DNA of 64,000 nucleotides, taken from NCBI RefSeq assembly GCF_000299895.1, contig NZ_AMRG01000008.1:83332-147331 (forward strand), given 5' to 3'. The notes beneath the pieces are model-generated. The model was given only the letters and a program-made list of their open reading frames with translations. It was not told the origin of the DNA and ran no database searches. Within the stretch, counting starts at the first letter, position 1. Each line of letters opens with the position of its first letter. A program made the translations under genes and the position numbers. Below, in pieces: positions 52,244 to 61,905 of this stretch. The stretch comes from Idiomarina xiamenensis 10-D-4 (GTDB lineage: Bacteria > Pseudomonadota > Gammaproteobacteria > Enterobacterales > Alteromonadaceae).

Positions 52244-53662
52244 ATGAGCGCTCAACGAGATCAGTTCAGCTCAAAGATTGGCTTTATCTTAGCCGCTGCA
52301 GGGTCAGCGGTTGGTATCGGTAACTTAGTCGGGTTTCCGGTGGCTGCCACAAAAAATGGCGGCGGTGCTTTTTTACTCATTTATGCGTTTTTTGTCGCCT
52401 TTATTTGCTTACCGGTGATGCTGGCCGAAATGGGCCTAGGACGTCGCGCGCAACGTAGCCCTTTAGGCTCCTATAAAGCCCTCTCTAAGGATGCAAAACG
52501 CTGGAGCATTCCCGGCGTTTTAGCAACCATAACCCCCTTTATGATCGCCATTTTTTATATGGTCATCACGGTCTGGATTTTTGGCTTTTTAGTGCAATCA
52601 TTGATGGGTAACCTTCGTCAGATAGCCGCACCGGGCTATTTTGATGCGTTCGTTAACGACCATTCATTTTTGCTGTATCTAGTGGCCGTAACACTGATTG
52701 TTAATCTGATTTTATCGGGTGGCGTGCGACAAGGTATCGAGCGCGCTTCCAAGTTCCTAATGCCAGCCTTGTTCGTCATGCTGCTGGTGATGGTGGTGTT
52801 TGTATTAACACTCGATAATGCCTTTATGGGTGTCGAATTTTATTTGGTGCCAGACTTTAGCAAGATCGATGGTTCGGTGATTAGTGGCGCATTATCACAA
52901 GCATTTTTCTCGCTATCGCTAGGCATGGGTATCTTAATCACCTATGGCTCTTATTTCCGTCGTAGCGATGATATTGTCACCTCTGGCAAACTGGTTGCGG
53001 TTACCGATACCGCGGTAGCTTTTGTTGCCGGTTTAATGACATTGCCAGCTATCTTTGCCATTAATCCAAATACCAACCCAGAAACATTGACTGATTCGTC
53101 GGTGAGTATGATTTTTTCATTCTTCCCGAAGATATTTTTAGCCTTAGAGGGTTCGGTAGGATATGTCGTCGCCAGTATCGCTGCCGTGGTCTTCTTTACG
53201 TTAGCCTTCGTTGCAGCAATCACCTCGTTGGTCTCTATCATCGAAGTACCCACCGCGGCGATTATTGAACAACGTGGCACCAGCCGTAAAAAAGCCTTAG
53301 TCATTATGTGCGTGTTAGTGACGTTGCTGACCATCGTTGCCTCGACCTCGTTTGGCTTAGTGCCGATGTTTACCGAGTTCACCTTTTATGGTGGCGCAAC
53401 TAAATCGGTTTTTGATGTCATTATTGACGTTTTTTACGACACGATTTTGCCGCTAAACGGTTTGCTAATTTGCTTATTTGTCAGTTGGCGCTGGCGTAAA
53501 GAAAATTTAGAGCAGGAACTCAGCGAGGGTAACACGGGTTATCCACAAACCTTTTTAGCCAAGTATGTGCGGATATCCATTACCACCTTTATTCCGCTTA
53601 TTTTAGCCGTTGTTTTCATCAACACCGTAGCGAAAAAGTTCTTCGCTTACCCCTTGTTTTAA
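52244..53662 (+). CDS. Sodium-dependent transporter, NSS/SNF family
   Basis: A 472-aa inner-membrane symporter with about 11-12 membrane segments, of the LeuT-like neurotransmitter:sodium family. TM1 reads AAAGSAVGIGNLVGFPVAAT (20 residues), with the unwound AVGIGN sodium site. NGGGAFLLIY forms TM2, and AFFSLSLGMGILITYGSYF minus flanks is TM6. It probably imports an amino acid or similar amine with Na+; the substrate is unknown. AAGGAAGG precedes the ATG. tmcA follows 5 bases after the stop, so they may be co-transcribed. Confidence 0.92.
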   Translation: MSAQRDQFSSKIGFILAAAGSAVGIGNLVGFPVAATKNGGGAFLLIYAFFVAFICLPVMLAEMGLGRRAQRSPLGSYKALSKDAKRWSIPGVLATITPFMIAIFYMVITVWIFGFLVQSLMGNLRQIAAPGYFDAFVNDHSFLLYLVAVTLIVNLILSGGVRQGIERASKFLMPALFVMLLVMVVFVLTLDNAFMGVEFYLVPDFSKIDGSVISGALSQAFFSLSLGMGILITYGSYFRRSDDIVTSGKLVAVTDTAVAFVAGLMTLPAIFAINPNTNPETLTDSSVSMIFSFFPKIFLALEGSVGYVVASIAAVVFFTLAFVAAITSLVSIIEVPTAAIIEQRGTSRKKALVIMCVLVTLLTIVASTSFGLVPMFTEFTFYGGATKSVFDVIIDVFYDTILPLNGLLICLFVSWRWRKENLEQELSEGNTGYPQTFLAKYVRISITTFIPLILAVVFINTVAKKFFAYPLF

Positions 53663-53667
53663 ACATT

Positions 53668-55569
53668 GTGGGCTATATTTCCGACACACTAAAACAGCGG
53701 CGCCATCGCGCCGCTGTTTTAGTCTCTGCAGCAACTCACGACACAACAATCCGCTTAGCTCAGCTGCAGCAACTCAATACTAAGCAACAGGGCTTAATGC
53801 TCGGCCCCAGCGAGCAGATGACCGCCTCGTTAAACCGCTACCGAGATTATTTAGGTCATGAATACGCTTGGCTGGTTATCGACTGCCGTGAACAACTACA
53901 TGCCGATGCTATTGCCGCTTGTTGTGGTACCTTGCAGGCCGGTGGATTATTGGTATTACTCTTGCCTGAACAACCCTCTCCGTTCGCATTGCGCTTACTC
54001 GACCACGCCGCATGTTTTGCCGAGATCCAGCAACAGCCTGCTAATGAAAGCACCTGGCATGCGATCGGCGAGGCCTGCCAACAATTATCGCGAGTGACGC
54101 CGAATAACGTAGCGCCAGAGGCGTTAAAGCAACAACAACAGATAGTCGAACAACTGCTTGGCAGTCAATCGCCGCAGCTGCTCATTGCGGACCGGGGACG
54201 TGGCAAAAGCGCGACCCTCGGCTTAGCCGCGAAACAATGGCTAGCCAGTCACCATGGTGAACTCTTGATCACCGCGCCGCATCCATCAGCGATAGCACAA
54301 GTTAAACGCTATGTCGGCGCGAATCATGAGCGGTTACGGTTTCGGCCTTGGGACAAACTACTACAACAATCACCAGCAGCAAACAGCCCACTGATCATCG
54401 ATGAAGCGGCCGCGATACCATTACCTCAGCTACGCCGCTTATGTCAGCATTACCAACCGCTGTGGTTAGCGACTACAGTCGCTGGCTATGAGGGCTGCGG
54501 GCGTGGCTTTGTGGTGCATTTTGAGCAGTGGCTGCGGCAACGCTACCCACAACTGGGTTATTGCCAACTGCAACAACCATTGCGCTGGGCCGCTGACGAC
54601 CCACTTGAACGTTGGTTATGGTCGGCATTATTGTTACAGCAACCGTCAGCGACAGCGACGAGCTCTGGCATCGACGAGCGTTATCACGACTGTCACGCTA
54701 GCGAACTTGACGACTCGCTACTAGCACAAGCCTTTGATCTGCTTTTACAAGGCCACTATCAGAGCAGCCCGAACGACCTAAAGCTACTGTTGGACGATCC
54801 TCAGCAACGGTTGCTACTGGCTAGCGAGAACGGTCAAATAACGGGCGTGGTCTGGTACAGTCAAGAAGGCCCCCTCAGCGCCGAACTAGCCGTTGCCGTG
54901 CAACGCGGGCAACGTCGTCCCGCCGGCAACTTAATACCGCAAGCAGTCGGCTATTACCTGCAACAGCAGTGGGCTTTACGCCATCGTTGCTGGCGCATCG
55001 TGCGCATTGTGGTGACCACGGCACAGCGTCGGCAAGGATTGGGGAGTCAGCTATTGCAGCAACTGCGTCAACAGGCACAACAACAACGCATAGACTGGCT
55101 AGCCACCAGCTACGGCTATACGCAACCACTGAGCCGCTTTTGGCTCAACAACCACTATCAGACCATACGCATCAGTCAGCGCTTAGACAAAAGCAGTGGC
55201 CGTCCGGCTTGTTTTGCCGCTCAAGCGCTGAGCACCGAACTACAACCGCCGCTAGCGACGTTAGTCACCTATCAGCAGCAGCAACAGCGCTGGCGCGAGC
55301 AACAATTAAGTACAACCGATGTTGCGCAGTTTGCACCACCGCTGCTGGATATTATCGACGCGTTATACGACGCATTTATCAACGCCTATATTGGTTTCAA
55401 CGACGCGCAGTTTGCCCTTTTTTGCCAACATCAGCGCGGCCTAATTTGTTTACCGCAAACGCTACATCGAGCCATTGACGAAGCACAACTTGCGCAACGA
55501 TTACAACAACCCAGCCGAGCAAGTGCGTTGGCGTACTTACGTCAGCATCTAAATTTGTTAAAAAATTAA
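53668..55569 (+). CDS. tmcA: tRNA(Met) cytidine acetyltransferase
   Basis: Makes N4-acetylcytidine at the wobble base of elongator tRNA-Met using ATP and acetyl-CoA. The 633-aa protein (E. coli 671 aa) has an N-terminal DUF1726-type domain, and an RNA helicase-like domain with Walker A ADRGRGKSA (about residues 173-181) and IIDEAAAIPL. A GNAT acetyltransferase domain follows (about 380-520: VVTTAQRRQGLGSQLLQQL, 19 residues), then a helical C-terminal domain. The start is GTG, 5 bases after the transporter stop, with no Shine-Dalgarno of its own, so coupling is likely. Confidence 0.94.
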   Translation: MGYISDTLKQRRHRAAVLVSAATHDTTIRLAQLQQLNTKQQGLMLGPSEQMTASLNRYRDYLGHEYAWLVIDCREQLHADAIAACCGTLQAGGLLVLLLPEQPSPFALRLLDHAACFAEIQQQPANESTWHAIGEACQQLSRVTPNNVAPEALKQQQQIVEQLLGSQSPQLLIADRGRGKSATLGLAAKQWLASHHGELLITAPHPSAIAQVKRYVGANHERLRFRPWDKLLQQSPAANSPLIIDEAAAIPLPQLRRLCQHYQPLWLATTVAGYEGCGRGFVVHFEQWLRQRYPQLGYCQLQQPLRWAADDPLERWLWSALLLQQPSATATSSGIDERYHDCHASELDDSLLAQAFDLLLQGHYQSSPNDLKLLLDDPQQRLLLASENGQITGVVWYSQEGPLSAELAVAVQRGQRRPAGNLIPQAVGYYLQQQWALRHRCWRIVRIVVTTAQRRQGLGSQLLQQLRQQAQQQRIDWLATSYGYTQPLSRFWLNNHYQTIRISQRLDKSSGRPACFAAQALSTELQPPLATLVTYQQQQQRWREQQLSTTDVAQFAPPLLDIIDALYDAFINAYIGFNDAQFALFCQHQRGLICLPQTLHRAIDEAQLAQRLQQPSRASALAYLRQHLNLLKN

Positions 55570-55672
55570 ACCCTGTTACAACAAAAACACCAGCAGCCAA
55601 GGGCTAAAGGTGTACCCTCCACTGATTCCATCGTATGATGTCAGGGTCTACTAACAAGCAAGAGTGTTGATC

Positions 55673-57814
55673 ATGAACAAGTATCATGTACTTTGCGCGA
55701 GCTTGGCGACGTCATTGTTGCTATCAGCTTGTAGCCAAACGTCTTCTGACAACACCCCAGCAGGGGAGAATCACTTGTCGTATCCTGAGACTAAGCGCGT
55801 CGATCAGGTCGACAATTATCATGGTACTGAGGTCGCCGATCCGTACCGTTGGCTCGAGCAAGATAGCGCCGCAGTATCGGCTTGGGTTGATGCGCAAAAT
55901 GATTTTTCTCGCCCTTATTTAGAAAGTCTGCCAGCGCGCGAGCGCATTAAACAACAACTCACCGGCCTGTGGAATTACGAAAAAGTCAGTACCCCCGAAA
56001 AGCACGCCGGTAAGTACTTTTTTTATCGCAACGACGGCCTACAAAACCAGTCGGTGCTTTATACCCAAGATAACTTAGATAGCCCACCACAAATCTTAAT
56101 TGACCCTAATAGTTTTAGTGACGATGGCACCGTATCTTTGGCGCGTACCAGTATATCGCCCGAGGCACGCTATATTGCTTACGCCAAATCAGATGGCGGT
56201 AGCGATTGGACCAGCTGGCATGTGCGTGATATCCGCAGTGGTGAGGATTTAACCGATGTGTTAACCGGCACCAAATTTACTAGTGTCAGTTGGCACCCTG
56301 ATGGCGACGGCTTTTTTTATAGCCGTTATCCGGAAAACGCCAACGGTGATGCCGATGATAGCCAACCGGTTGCGGTTTACTATCATCAACTGGGCGATGA
56401 CCAACAACAAGACGCATTAGTCTATCAACGCAGCGATAAGGCAACTTGGAACCCGTATCCGCAAGTGACCGATGACGGCCGTTATTTGCTTATCGATATT
56501 TTTGAAGGCTATACCGCGAATGCCGTTTATTATCGGCCATTAAATGATAGCGACGCGGAGTTCAAACCACTATTTGCCAAGTGGGATGCGCAATATAATT
56601 ATGTCACCAGCCATGATGGCCAACTCTACTTCCGAACCACCAAAGATGCGCCTACCGGTCGGGTCATTGCGGTTGATACTAAACAACCAGAAATGGCGCA
56701 ATGGCAACAAATCGTACCCGCTCAAAAGCAAACGTTAGATAGCATTTCTGCAGTGGGTAGTCGTTTATTCGCTAATTATCTGCAAGATGCCCGCTCGCGT
56801 GTGGCAATTTATGATATGAGCGGTGGTGAAGCGACCGAGTTGGCTTTACCGGGGATTGGCTCTATCAGCGGTTTTGGTGGCGATAAAGACAGCGACGAGA
56901 CTTTCTTCAGCTTTACCAGCTTTACTGAGCCCGGCAAAATCTACCGTTATCGGATTGCGGATGATCACCGCTCGCTTTGGCACGAGACTGAAGTCCCCTT
57001 AGATTTGTCCAACTATGAAACCGAGCAGGTCTTTTACGAAAGTAAAGACGGCACCCGTGTACCGATGTTTATCATTCATCGTAAAGGCTTAACACTCAAC
57101 GGCCAGCAACCAACGTTACTATATGGCTATGGTGGCTTTAATGTGTCGCTGACGCCGAGCTACAGCGTGACGCGCATGGTCTGGTTAGAAATGGGCGGTG
57201 TGTTAGCCATCCCTAACCTACGCGGCGGCGGTGAATACGGCGAAGCGTGGCATCAAGCCGGAACCAAGCAACAAAAGCAAAACGTATTCGACGACTTTGT
57301 TGCTGCCGCTGAGTGGTTGATCGCTAATAATTACACCAATAGCGATAAGCTGGCTATTCAAGGCGGTAGTAACGGCGGTCTGTTGGTCGGTGCCACTTTG
57401 CTGCAACGTCCCGATCTGTTCGCCGCGGCTTTACCCGCGGTGGGTGTACTGGATATGCTGCGCTACCACTTGCCGAGTGCTAACGCGCGCGGCTGGAGCA
57501 GCGATTACGGTCTAAGCGAAAATGCTGACGAATTTGCGGCGTTATACGCTTATTCACCGGTACATAATGTCGAGCCAGGCACCTGTTATCCAGCCACTTT
57601 GATCACCACTGGCGATCACGATAACCGCGTCGTACCATGGCACAGCTATAAGTTTGCTGCTGCCCTACAACACGGCCAAGGCTGTGACAAGCCAGTCTTG
57701 CTGCGCGTAGAAACACGTGCCGGGCACGGCGCTGGTACCCCGACTTGGATGCGTATTGAAGGCTACGCCGACCAATGGGCGTTCCTTGCCGAACAACTCG
57801 GCATGACCTTTTAA
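55673..57814 (+). CDS. Prolyl oligopeptidase family serine peptidase (S9A), lipoprotein
   Basis: A 713-aa exported peptidase that cleaves short peptides after proline. The signal peptide ends in the lipobox LLSAC near residue 21, so it is probably a periplasmic lipoprotein. A beta-propeller (about 95-430) is followed by the alpha/beta hydrolase domain. The nucleophile is Ser in GGSNGGLLVG (about residue 563), the Asp is in GDHDNRVVPWHS, and the His is in AGHGAGTP. GYGGFNVSL is the oxyanion-region motif. Start at the ATG at 55673, not the TTG three codons earlier. A terminator follows directly. Confidence 0.95.
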   Translation: MNKYHVLCASLATSLLLSACSQTSSDNTPAGENHLSYPETKRVDQVDNYHGTEVADPYRWLEQDSAAVSAWVDAQNDFSRPYLESLPARERIKQQLTGLWNYEKVSTPEKHAGKYFFYRNDGLQNQSVLYTQDNLDSPPQILIDPNSFSDDGTVSLARTSISPEARYIAYAKSDGGSDWTSWHVRDIRSGEDLTDVLTGTKFTSVSWHPDGDGFFYSRYPENANGDADDSQPVAVYYHQLGDDQQQDALVYQRSDKATWNPYPQVTDDGRYLLIDIFEGYTANAVYYRPLNDSDAEFKPLFAKWDAQYNYVTSHDGQLYFRTTKDAPTGRVIAVDTKQPEMAQWQQIVPAQKQTLDSISAVGSRLFANYLQDARSRVAIYDMSGGEATELALPGIGSISGFGGDKDSDETFFSFTSFTEPGKIYRYRIADDHRSLWHETEVPLDLSNYETEQVFYESKDGTRVPMFIIHRKGLTLNGQQPTLLYGYGGFNVSLTPSYSVTRMVWLEMGGVLAIPNLRGGGEYGEAWHQAGTKQQKQNVFDDFVAAAEWLIANNYTNSDKLAIQGGSNGGLLVGATLLQRPDLFAAALPAVGVLDMLRYHLPSANARGWSSDYGLSENADEFAALYAYSPVHNVEPGTCYPATLITTGDHDNRVVPWHSYKFAAALQHGQGCDKPVLLRVETRAGHGAGTPTWMRIEGYADQWAFLAEQLGMTF

Positions 57815-57822
57815 ACATAACG

Positions 57823-57848
57823 AAAAAGGCGCCAAAGGCGCCTTTTTT
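57823..57848 (+). terminator. Terminator of the prolyl oligopeptidase gene
   Basis: Stem AAAAAGGCGCC/GGCGCCTTTTT with an AAA loop and T run, starting 9 bases after the stop codon. Confidence 0.93.
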
Positions 57849-57948
57849 AACACTGCTGAAAAGCGAAAAGTGTGCTATCTTTCGCCCTTTAAATCATCTG
57901 TGTATCACTGGGCCCTAGCCGCCCTTACTAAACAAGGAACCTGCGTCC

Positions 57949-59148
57949 ATGTCTAGAGTTTTGATTATTGGTGCTGGCGGCGTCGCTGGCGTCGTCGTAA
58001 AAAAATGCGCCATGTTAACGGAGTATTTTTCTGAAATTCATTTGGCTAGCCGCACCATTTCAAAATGTGAAAAGCTACAAGCAGAAGCTGGCGCTGATCG
58101 CGTGGTTGGTGTTTATGCGGTTGATGCCGATGACGCGAATCAAGTCGCCGACTTAATTCGTCAAGTGGAACCGGCGCTGGTCATTAACGTGGCCCTACCC
58201 TATCAAGATCTGCCCATCATGGATGCCTGTTTAGAAACCGGTGTGCATTATCTAGATACCGCTAATTATGAGCCTAAAGACGAAGCTAAATTTGAATATT
58301 CATGGCAGTGGGCCTATCAAGAACGCTTCAAAGAAAAAGGCTTGATGGCGTTGCTTGGCGCTGGCTTTGACCCAGGTGTTACGAATGTCTTTACCGCCTA
58401 CGCGGCAAAACACTATTTTGACGAAATTCATTATCTTGATATCGTCGATTGTAACGGTGGTGATCATGGTCAGGCATTCGCCACTAACTTTAATCCGGAA
58501 ATCAATATTCGCGAAATTACTCAGCGTGGTCGTTATTGGCAAGATGGTGAATGGCATGAAACCGATCCCATTAGCGTGCGCGAAGATTTAGATTATCCAA
58601 ATGTCGGTGTGCGTCCGTCCTACTTGCTCTTCCATGAAGAGCTAGAGTCGCTGGTTAAGCACTTCCCCAGCCTCAAACGAGCACGCTTTTGGATGACCTT
58701 TGGTGAGCAATATTTGACCCACCTGCGGGTGCTGGAAAATGTCGGCATGACGTCAATTGAGCCGGTTGAGTTTCAAGGCCAAAAAATTGTTCCATTGGAA
58801 TTCCTAAAAGCGGTATTGCCAAACCCGGGTTCGTTAGCTGAGGGTTACACCGGCATGACCTGTATTGGTACTTACGTGACCGGTATTAAGGACGGCCAAG
58901 AAAAGACCATTTTCATCTACAACAATTGTGACCACGCGCAGTGTAATCGTGAAGTGGGCGCGCAAGCGGTATCTTATACCACCGGTGTGCCAGCTATGAT
59001 CGCTGCATCGATGATGTTACAAGGGCACTGGATGAAACCGGGCGTGTGGAACATGGAGCAATTTGATCCTGACGAGTTTATGAACCGTTTGAATCAATAC
59101 GGCTTACCTTGGCAGGTTGAAGAGTGTGAGAGCCCGTTTAAGCGTTAA
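57949..59148 (+). CDS. Carboxynorspermidine/carboxyspermidine dehydrogenase (CASDH)
   Basis: A 399-aa NADPH-dependent saccharopine dehydrogenase-family enzyme. It condenses aspartate semialdehyde with diaminopropane (or putrescine) to carboxynorspermidine (or carboxyspermidine). It begins RVLIIGAGGVAGVVVKKCA minus its last residue, with the GxGGxxG nucleotide motif, then HLASRT, ALPYQDLPIMDACLETG (17 residues), and GAGFDPGVTNVF. AAGGA precedes the ATG. The next gene, nspC, encodes the matching decarboxylase, which makes this assignment firm over plain saccharopine dehydrogenase. Confidence 0.93.
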   Translation: MSRVLIIGAGGVAGVVVKKCAMLTEYFSEIHLASRTISKCEKLQAEAGADRVVGVYAVDADDANQVADLIRQVEPALVINVALPYQDLPIMDACLETGVHYLDTANYEPKDEAKFEYSWQWAYQERFKEKGLMALLGAGFDPGVTNVFTAYAAKHYFDEIHYLDIVDCNGGDHGQAFATNFNPEINIREITQRGRYWQDGEWHETDPISVREDLDYPNVGVRPSYLLFHEELESLVKHFPSLKRARFWMTFGEQYLTHLRVLENVGMTSIEPVEFQGQKIVPLEFLKAVLPNPGSLAEGYTGMTCIGTYVTGIKDGQEKTIFIYNNCDHAQCNREVGAQAVSYTTGVPAMIAASMMLQGHWMKPGVWNMEQFDPDEFMNRLNQYGLPWQVEECESPFKR

Positions 59149-59191
59149 CGGCTTTAACCAACACCGTCTTTAACATATTGTGTTATCCAGA

Positions 59192-59215
59192 CAAACGCCG
59201 CCTATGCGGCGTTTG
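59192..59215 (+). other. Stable intergenic hairpin between CASDH and nspC
   Basis: A perfect 10-bp stem, CAAACGCCGC/GCGGCGTTTG, with a CTAT loop lies 29 bases before the nspC ATG. The T run after it is interrupted (TTGTCTG), so it is a poor terminator. It may limit read-through, protect the upstream mRNA end, or affect nspC translation. Confidence 0.55.
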
Positions 59216-59243
59216 TTGTCTGTCGATAAGGACTTTTTCGATC

Positions 59244-60380
59244 ATGACTGAACGTTATCTTGCGGCGGCTATTCCTTCGCCATGTTATGTCTTGGATGAA
59301 GCGTTATTGCGTGACAATTTACGCTTGATGCAACGCGTACAAGAGCAAAGTGGCGCCAACATAATTTTGGCGCTGAAGGGCTTTTCGATGTGGAGCGCTT
59401 TTCCTATCGTGCGCGATTATTTAAAAGGCTGCACAGCGAGCTCAGTATGGGAGGCGCGCTTAGCCGCCGAGGAATTTGCTAAAGAAGTACATGCTTACGC
59501 GCCTGCTTATAAGCAAAGCGATATCGATCAGTTACTACCATTAGTCAATCATCTATCGTTTAACAGTTTGTCACAGTGGCAGCGCTATCGTGAGCAAGTA
59601 CAGCGTGCCGGCGTTTCCATAGGATTGCGCATTAACCCTGAGCATCGGGAGGCCGATACCGAGCTTTATGATCCGAGCGCCCCAGGCTCCCGTTTAGGCG
59701 TGCGCCGCAGCGAGCTTGAGGGTGTCGACTTGAGCGGTATTGAGGGTCTGCACGTGCATAACTTATGTGAGTGCGACTCATACGCGTTAGAACGAACGTT
59801 GGCCGCGGTTGAACAGCGTTTTGGCGACATTCTGAAACAGATGAAATGGCTAAACTTGGGTGGCGGCCATTTGATGACTCGTGAGGGTTACGACGTCGAG
59901 CATTTGATTAAACAGCTTAAACGGCTTCGCGAAAGCTACGATATTGAGGTCATTTTAGAGCCCGGATCAGCCGTCGCGTGGCGCACTGGCCCACTCGTTT
60001 GTGAAGTCGTCGACATTATCGAAAACGATGGTCAAATCGCTTTGTTGGATATTTCCGCTACGGCTCACATGCCAGATGTGCTGGAAATGCCATATCGTCC
60101 AACTATCAGCGGTGCTGGACTGCCTCAGCAAAAGGCATATACCTATCGATTAGGTGGTAATAGCTGTTTAGCCGGTGACGTTATCGGTAGCTATAGTTTT
60201 GAGCAACCGTTGGCGGTTGGTGATCGGTTAGTGTTTGAGGACATGATGCACTACACCATGGTTAAAACCTCATTTTTTAATGGCGTTGAGCATCCAGCTA
60301 TCGGCATTTTACGCGAAAATGGCGAGTTTGATTGCGTACGTCGCTTTGACTACAGTGATTTTCGCAGTCGTTTATCGTAA
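59244..60380 (+). CDS. nspC: Carboxynorspermidine decarboxylase
   Basis: A 378-aa PLP enzyme of the alanine racemase-fold decarboxylases that converts carboxynorspermidine to norspermidine (and carboxyspermidine to spermidine). The PLP lysine is in ILALKGFSMWS, then CTASSVWEARLAAEEF, GLRINPEH, HVHNLCECDSYALE, the glycine loop LNLGGGHLMTREGYD and EPGSAVAW. I start at the ATG at 59244, where the family N-terminus begins; an upstream TTG extension would run through the intergenic hairpin. AAGGA lies 11 bases upstream. Confidence 0.94.
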   Translation: MTERYLAAAIPSPCYVLDEALLRDNLRLMQRVQEQSGANIILALKGFSMWSAFPIVRDYLKGCTASSVWEARLAAEEFAKEVHAYAPAYKQSDIDQLLPLVNHLSFNSLSQWQRYREQVQRAGVSIGLRINPEHREADTELYDPSAPGSRLGVRRSELEGVDLSGIEGLHVHNLCECDSYALERTLAAVEQRFGDILKQMKWLNLGGGHLMTREGYDVEHLIKQLKRLRESYDIEVILEPGSAVAWRTGPLVCEVVDIIENDGQIALLDISATAHMPDVLEMPYRPTISGAGLPQQKAYTYRLGGNSCLAGDVIGSYSFEQPLAVGDRLVFEDMMHYTMVKTSFFNGVEHPAIGILRENGEFDCVRRFDYSDFRSRLS

Positions 60381-60426
60381 CCAGTCGCGTAAGTCATAAC
60401 GCCAGCAGCCGTGTTGAACTTGATGT

Positions 60427-61068
60427 TTAAGTTAGCGGCTGCTGCGCTCTTTCTACGACCGAAGCGGGCATCAACTTAGCCAAAGCTTTAAGTTTCTTTT
60501 CGATTTGTTGGTGCTGACCACGATCAGCGGTTACCGCATTGTGTAGCCAATGATAGGCTTGCTCAAAATCGTATGGACTGCCGTTACCGGCAATTAAAAT
60601 ATCCGCCAAGCGTAGTTGTGCAGGCAAGTTGCCCAAAGATGCGGCTTCGCGTAAATAGCGAATGGCTCTTTCGGTATCCACTTGAACTAAACGGCCAGTG
60701 TGGTAATAACGACCCAATTGTTCAAGCGCCTCGGGCATGCCTTGCTGTGCCGCTAACTGCATATAATGCAAACCCAGCTCAGCGTTAGTTTTATAACACA
60801 CCCCCCAAGCCAGCATATCCCCGTATAAGAATTGATAAGCCGGTCGCTTTTCTAAGCTCGCCTGAGCTTCAACATCTTGTACCAACTGACAACGGTCGGT
60901 ATCTCTAACGCGCTGTAAATGGGTATTGTCACGGATCATCTCTATAAGTTCGCGATCACTGTATAACTGCACGGCTTCCATTTCTTCACCGTAGGCATAG
61001 CTAGCATAGAAGTTAGCTATTACACTGATAAAAGTGAACATTGCGATGAGGTTATTTCTGTTCTGCAT
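60427..61068 (-). CDS. motX: Sodium-type flagellar motor protein MotX
   Basis: A 213-aa periplasmic protein with a signal segment (residues 1 to about 27) and tandem Sel1-like repeats (about 80-185). The sequence follows MotX closely: AVQLYSDRELIEMIRDN, DRCQLVQDVEA, YQFLYGDMLAWGVC, ALEQLGRYYHTGRLVQVDTE (20 residues), REAASLGN, GNGSPYDFEQAYHWLHNAV (19 residues) and ASVVERAQQPL at the end. With MotY it forms the T ring around the polar flagellar motor and positions the PomAB sodium stator. It lies after coaX, as in other Alteromonadales, away from flagellar gene clusters. Confidence 0.9.
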   Translation of the reverse strand: MQNRNNLIAMFTFISVIANFYASYAYGEEMEAVQLYSDRELIEMIRDNTHLQRVRDTDRCQLVQDVEAQASLEKRPAYQFLYGDMLAWGVCYKTNAELGLHYMQLAAQQGMPEALEQLGRYYHTGRLVQVDTERAIRYLREAASLGNLPAQLRLADILIAGNGSPYDFEQAYHWLHNAVTADRGQHQQIEKKLKALAKLMPASVVERAQQPLT

Positions 61069-61128
61069 GGCTCAACTCATTCTGGGTCATGACCGCTACA
61101 CACTCGATATGTACTGTTATCGGCAGTG

Positions 61129-61905
61129 TTAGCGAAGTCTTAAGTCTTCAGCATAGACTTGTAAGCCATGAATAACCAAGTCTGGTACGACGTCCGTATT
61201 GTCAGGCATAACCGCCAATAATTCTTGATGATTACCGCCGCAAAGTAGTACTCGAAAATGCTGCCAAGCAGGTAGCTCTGCGGTCACCGCTAAGGCCTGC
61301 CGAACCACTCCCGATTGTGCCGCTTGGCAGCCATTTAACAGACCATCCGAGGTATTACTTGCGGGTGCTGTAGCACGGCCACGGCTGCTGTCGCTATCAA
61401 TGAAAACACCAGGCGCCCGCGCGAGTACGGCATCACGCATCAGTTCAAAACCGGGAATAATCCAACCGCCTAAATGCTGACCGTGGCTATCAAGCCAATC
61501 AATGGTTAACGCAGTGCCGGTATCAACAATCAAACTCGGAAAACGACCTTGGCTACGCTGCTGTGCAGCTAATAAGGTTAGCCAACGGTCACAACCTAGG
61601 GTTTGCCATTGCTGATAAGCATTGGTTACCCCGGCTTGCTGAGCATGAGTGCTGGCCCAGTGTATGGTCAACGGTTGTGCCCAACGGCTTATTGCGGTGC
61701 GGGTTTGCGGCTGACTAACGTGACTGGCAAGGACATAGCTCGGTATCGCATAGTCATGGCTCTGACACCAACTTAGCACGTCGCCTGCAGCCAGTTGTTC
61801 GCTGCTCATGATATCGCTCACCAATATGCCTTGGTGATCGGCAAGCGCCACCTTGGAGCGCGAATTACCACTATCAATCAATACTGTAGTTGCCGTCTCT
61901 GACAC
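61129..61905 (-). CDS. coaX: Type III pantothenate kinase
   Basis: First step of coenzyme A synthesis; the CoaX type is insensitive to CoA and needs a monovalent cation. The 258-aa ASKHA-fold protein has DSGNSRSKVAL at the start (phosphate loop), DTGTALTIDWLD with the catalytic Asp, GGWIIPGFELMRDAVLARAP (20 residues), NGCQAAQSG and LLCGGNHQ. The start is GTG with GGAG 6 bases upstream. It overlaps the last 32 bases of birA, so translation is coupled. No coaA is seen. Confidence 0.93.
   Translation of the reverse strand: MSETATTVLIDSGNSRSKVALADHQGILVSDIMSSEQLAAGDVLSWCQSHDYAIPSYVLASHVSQPQTRTAISRWAQPLTIHWASTHAQQAGVTNAYQQWQTLGCDRWLTLLAAQQRSQGRFPSLIVDTGTALTIDWLDSHGQHLGGWIIPGFELMRDAVLARAPGVFIDSDSSRGRATAPASNTSDGLLNGCQAAQSGVVRQALAVTAELPAWQHFRVLLCGGNHQELLAVMPDNTDVVPDLVIHGLQVYAEDLRLR

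Noticed and set aside
54969..55478. 169-codon frame overlapping tmcA in another frame
   Set aside because: It is rich in Thr, Ala and His from Gln-rich tmcA codons, with no independent start signal; the tmcA frame is conserved.
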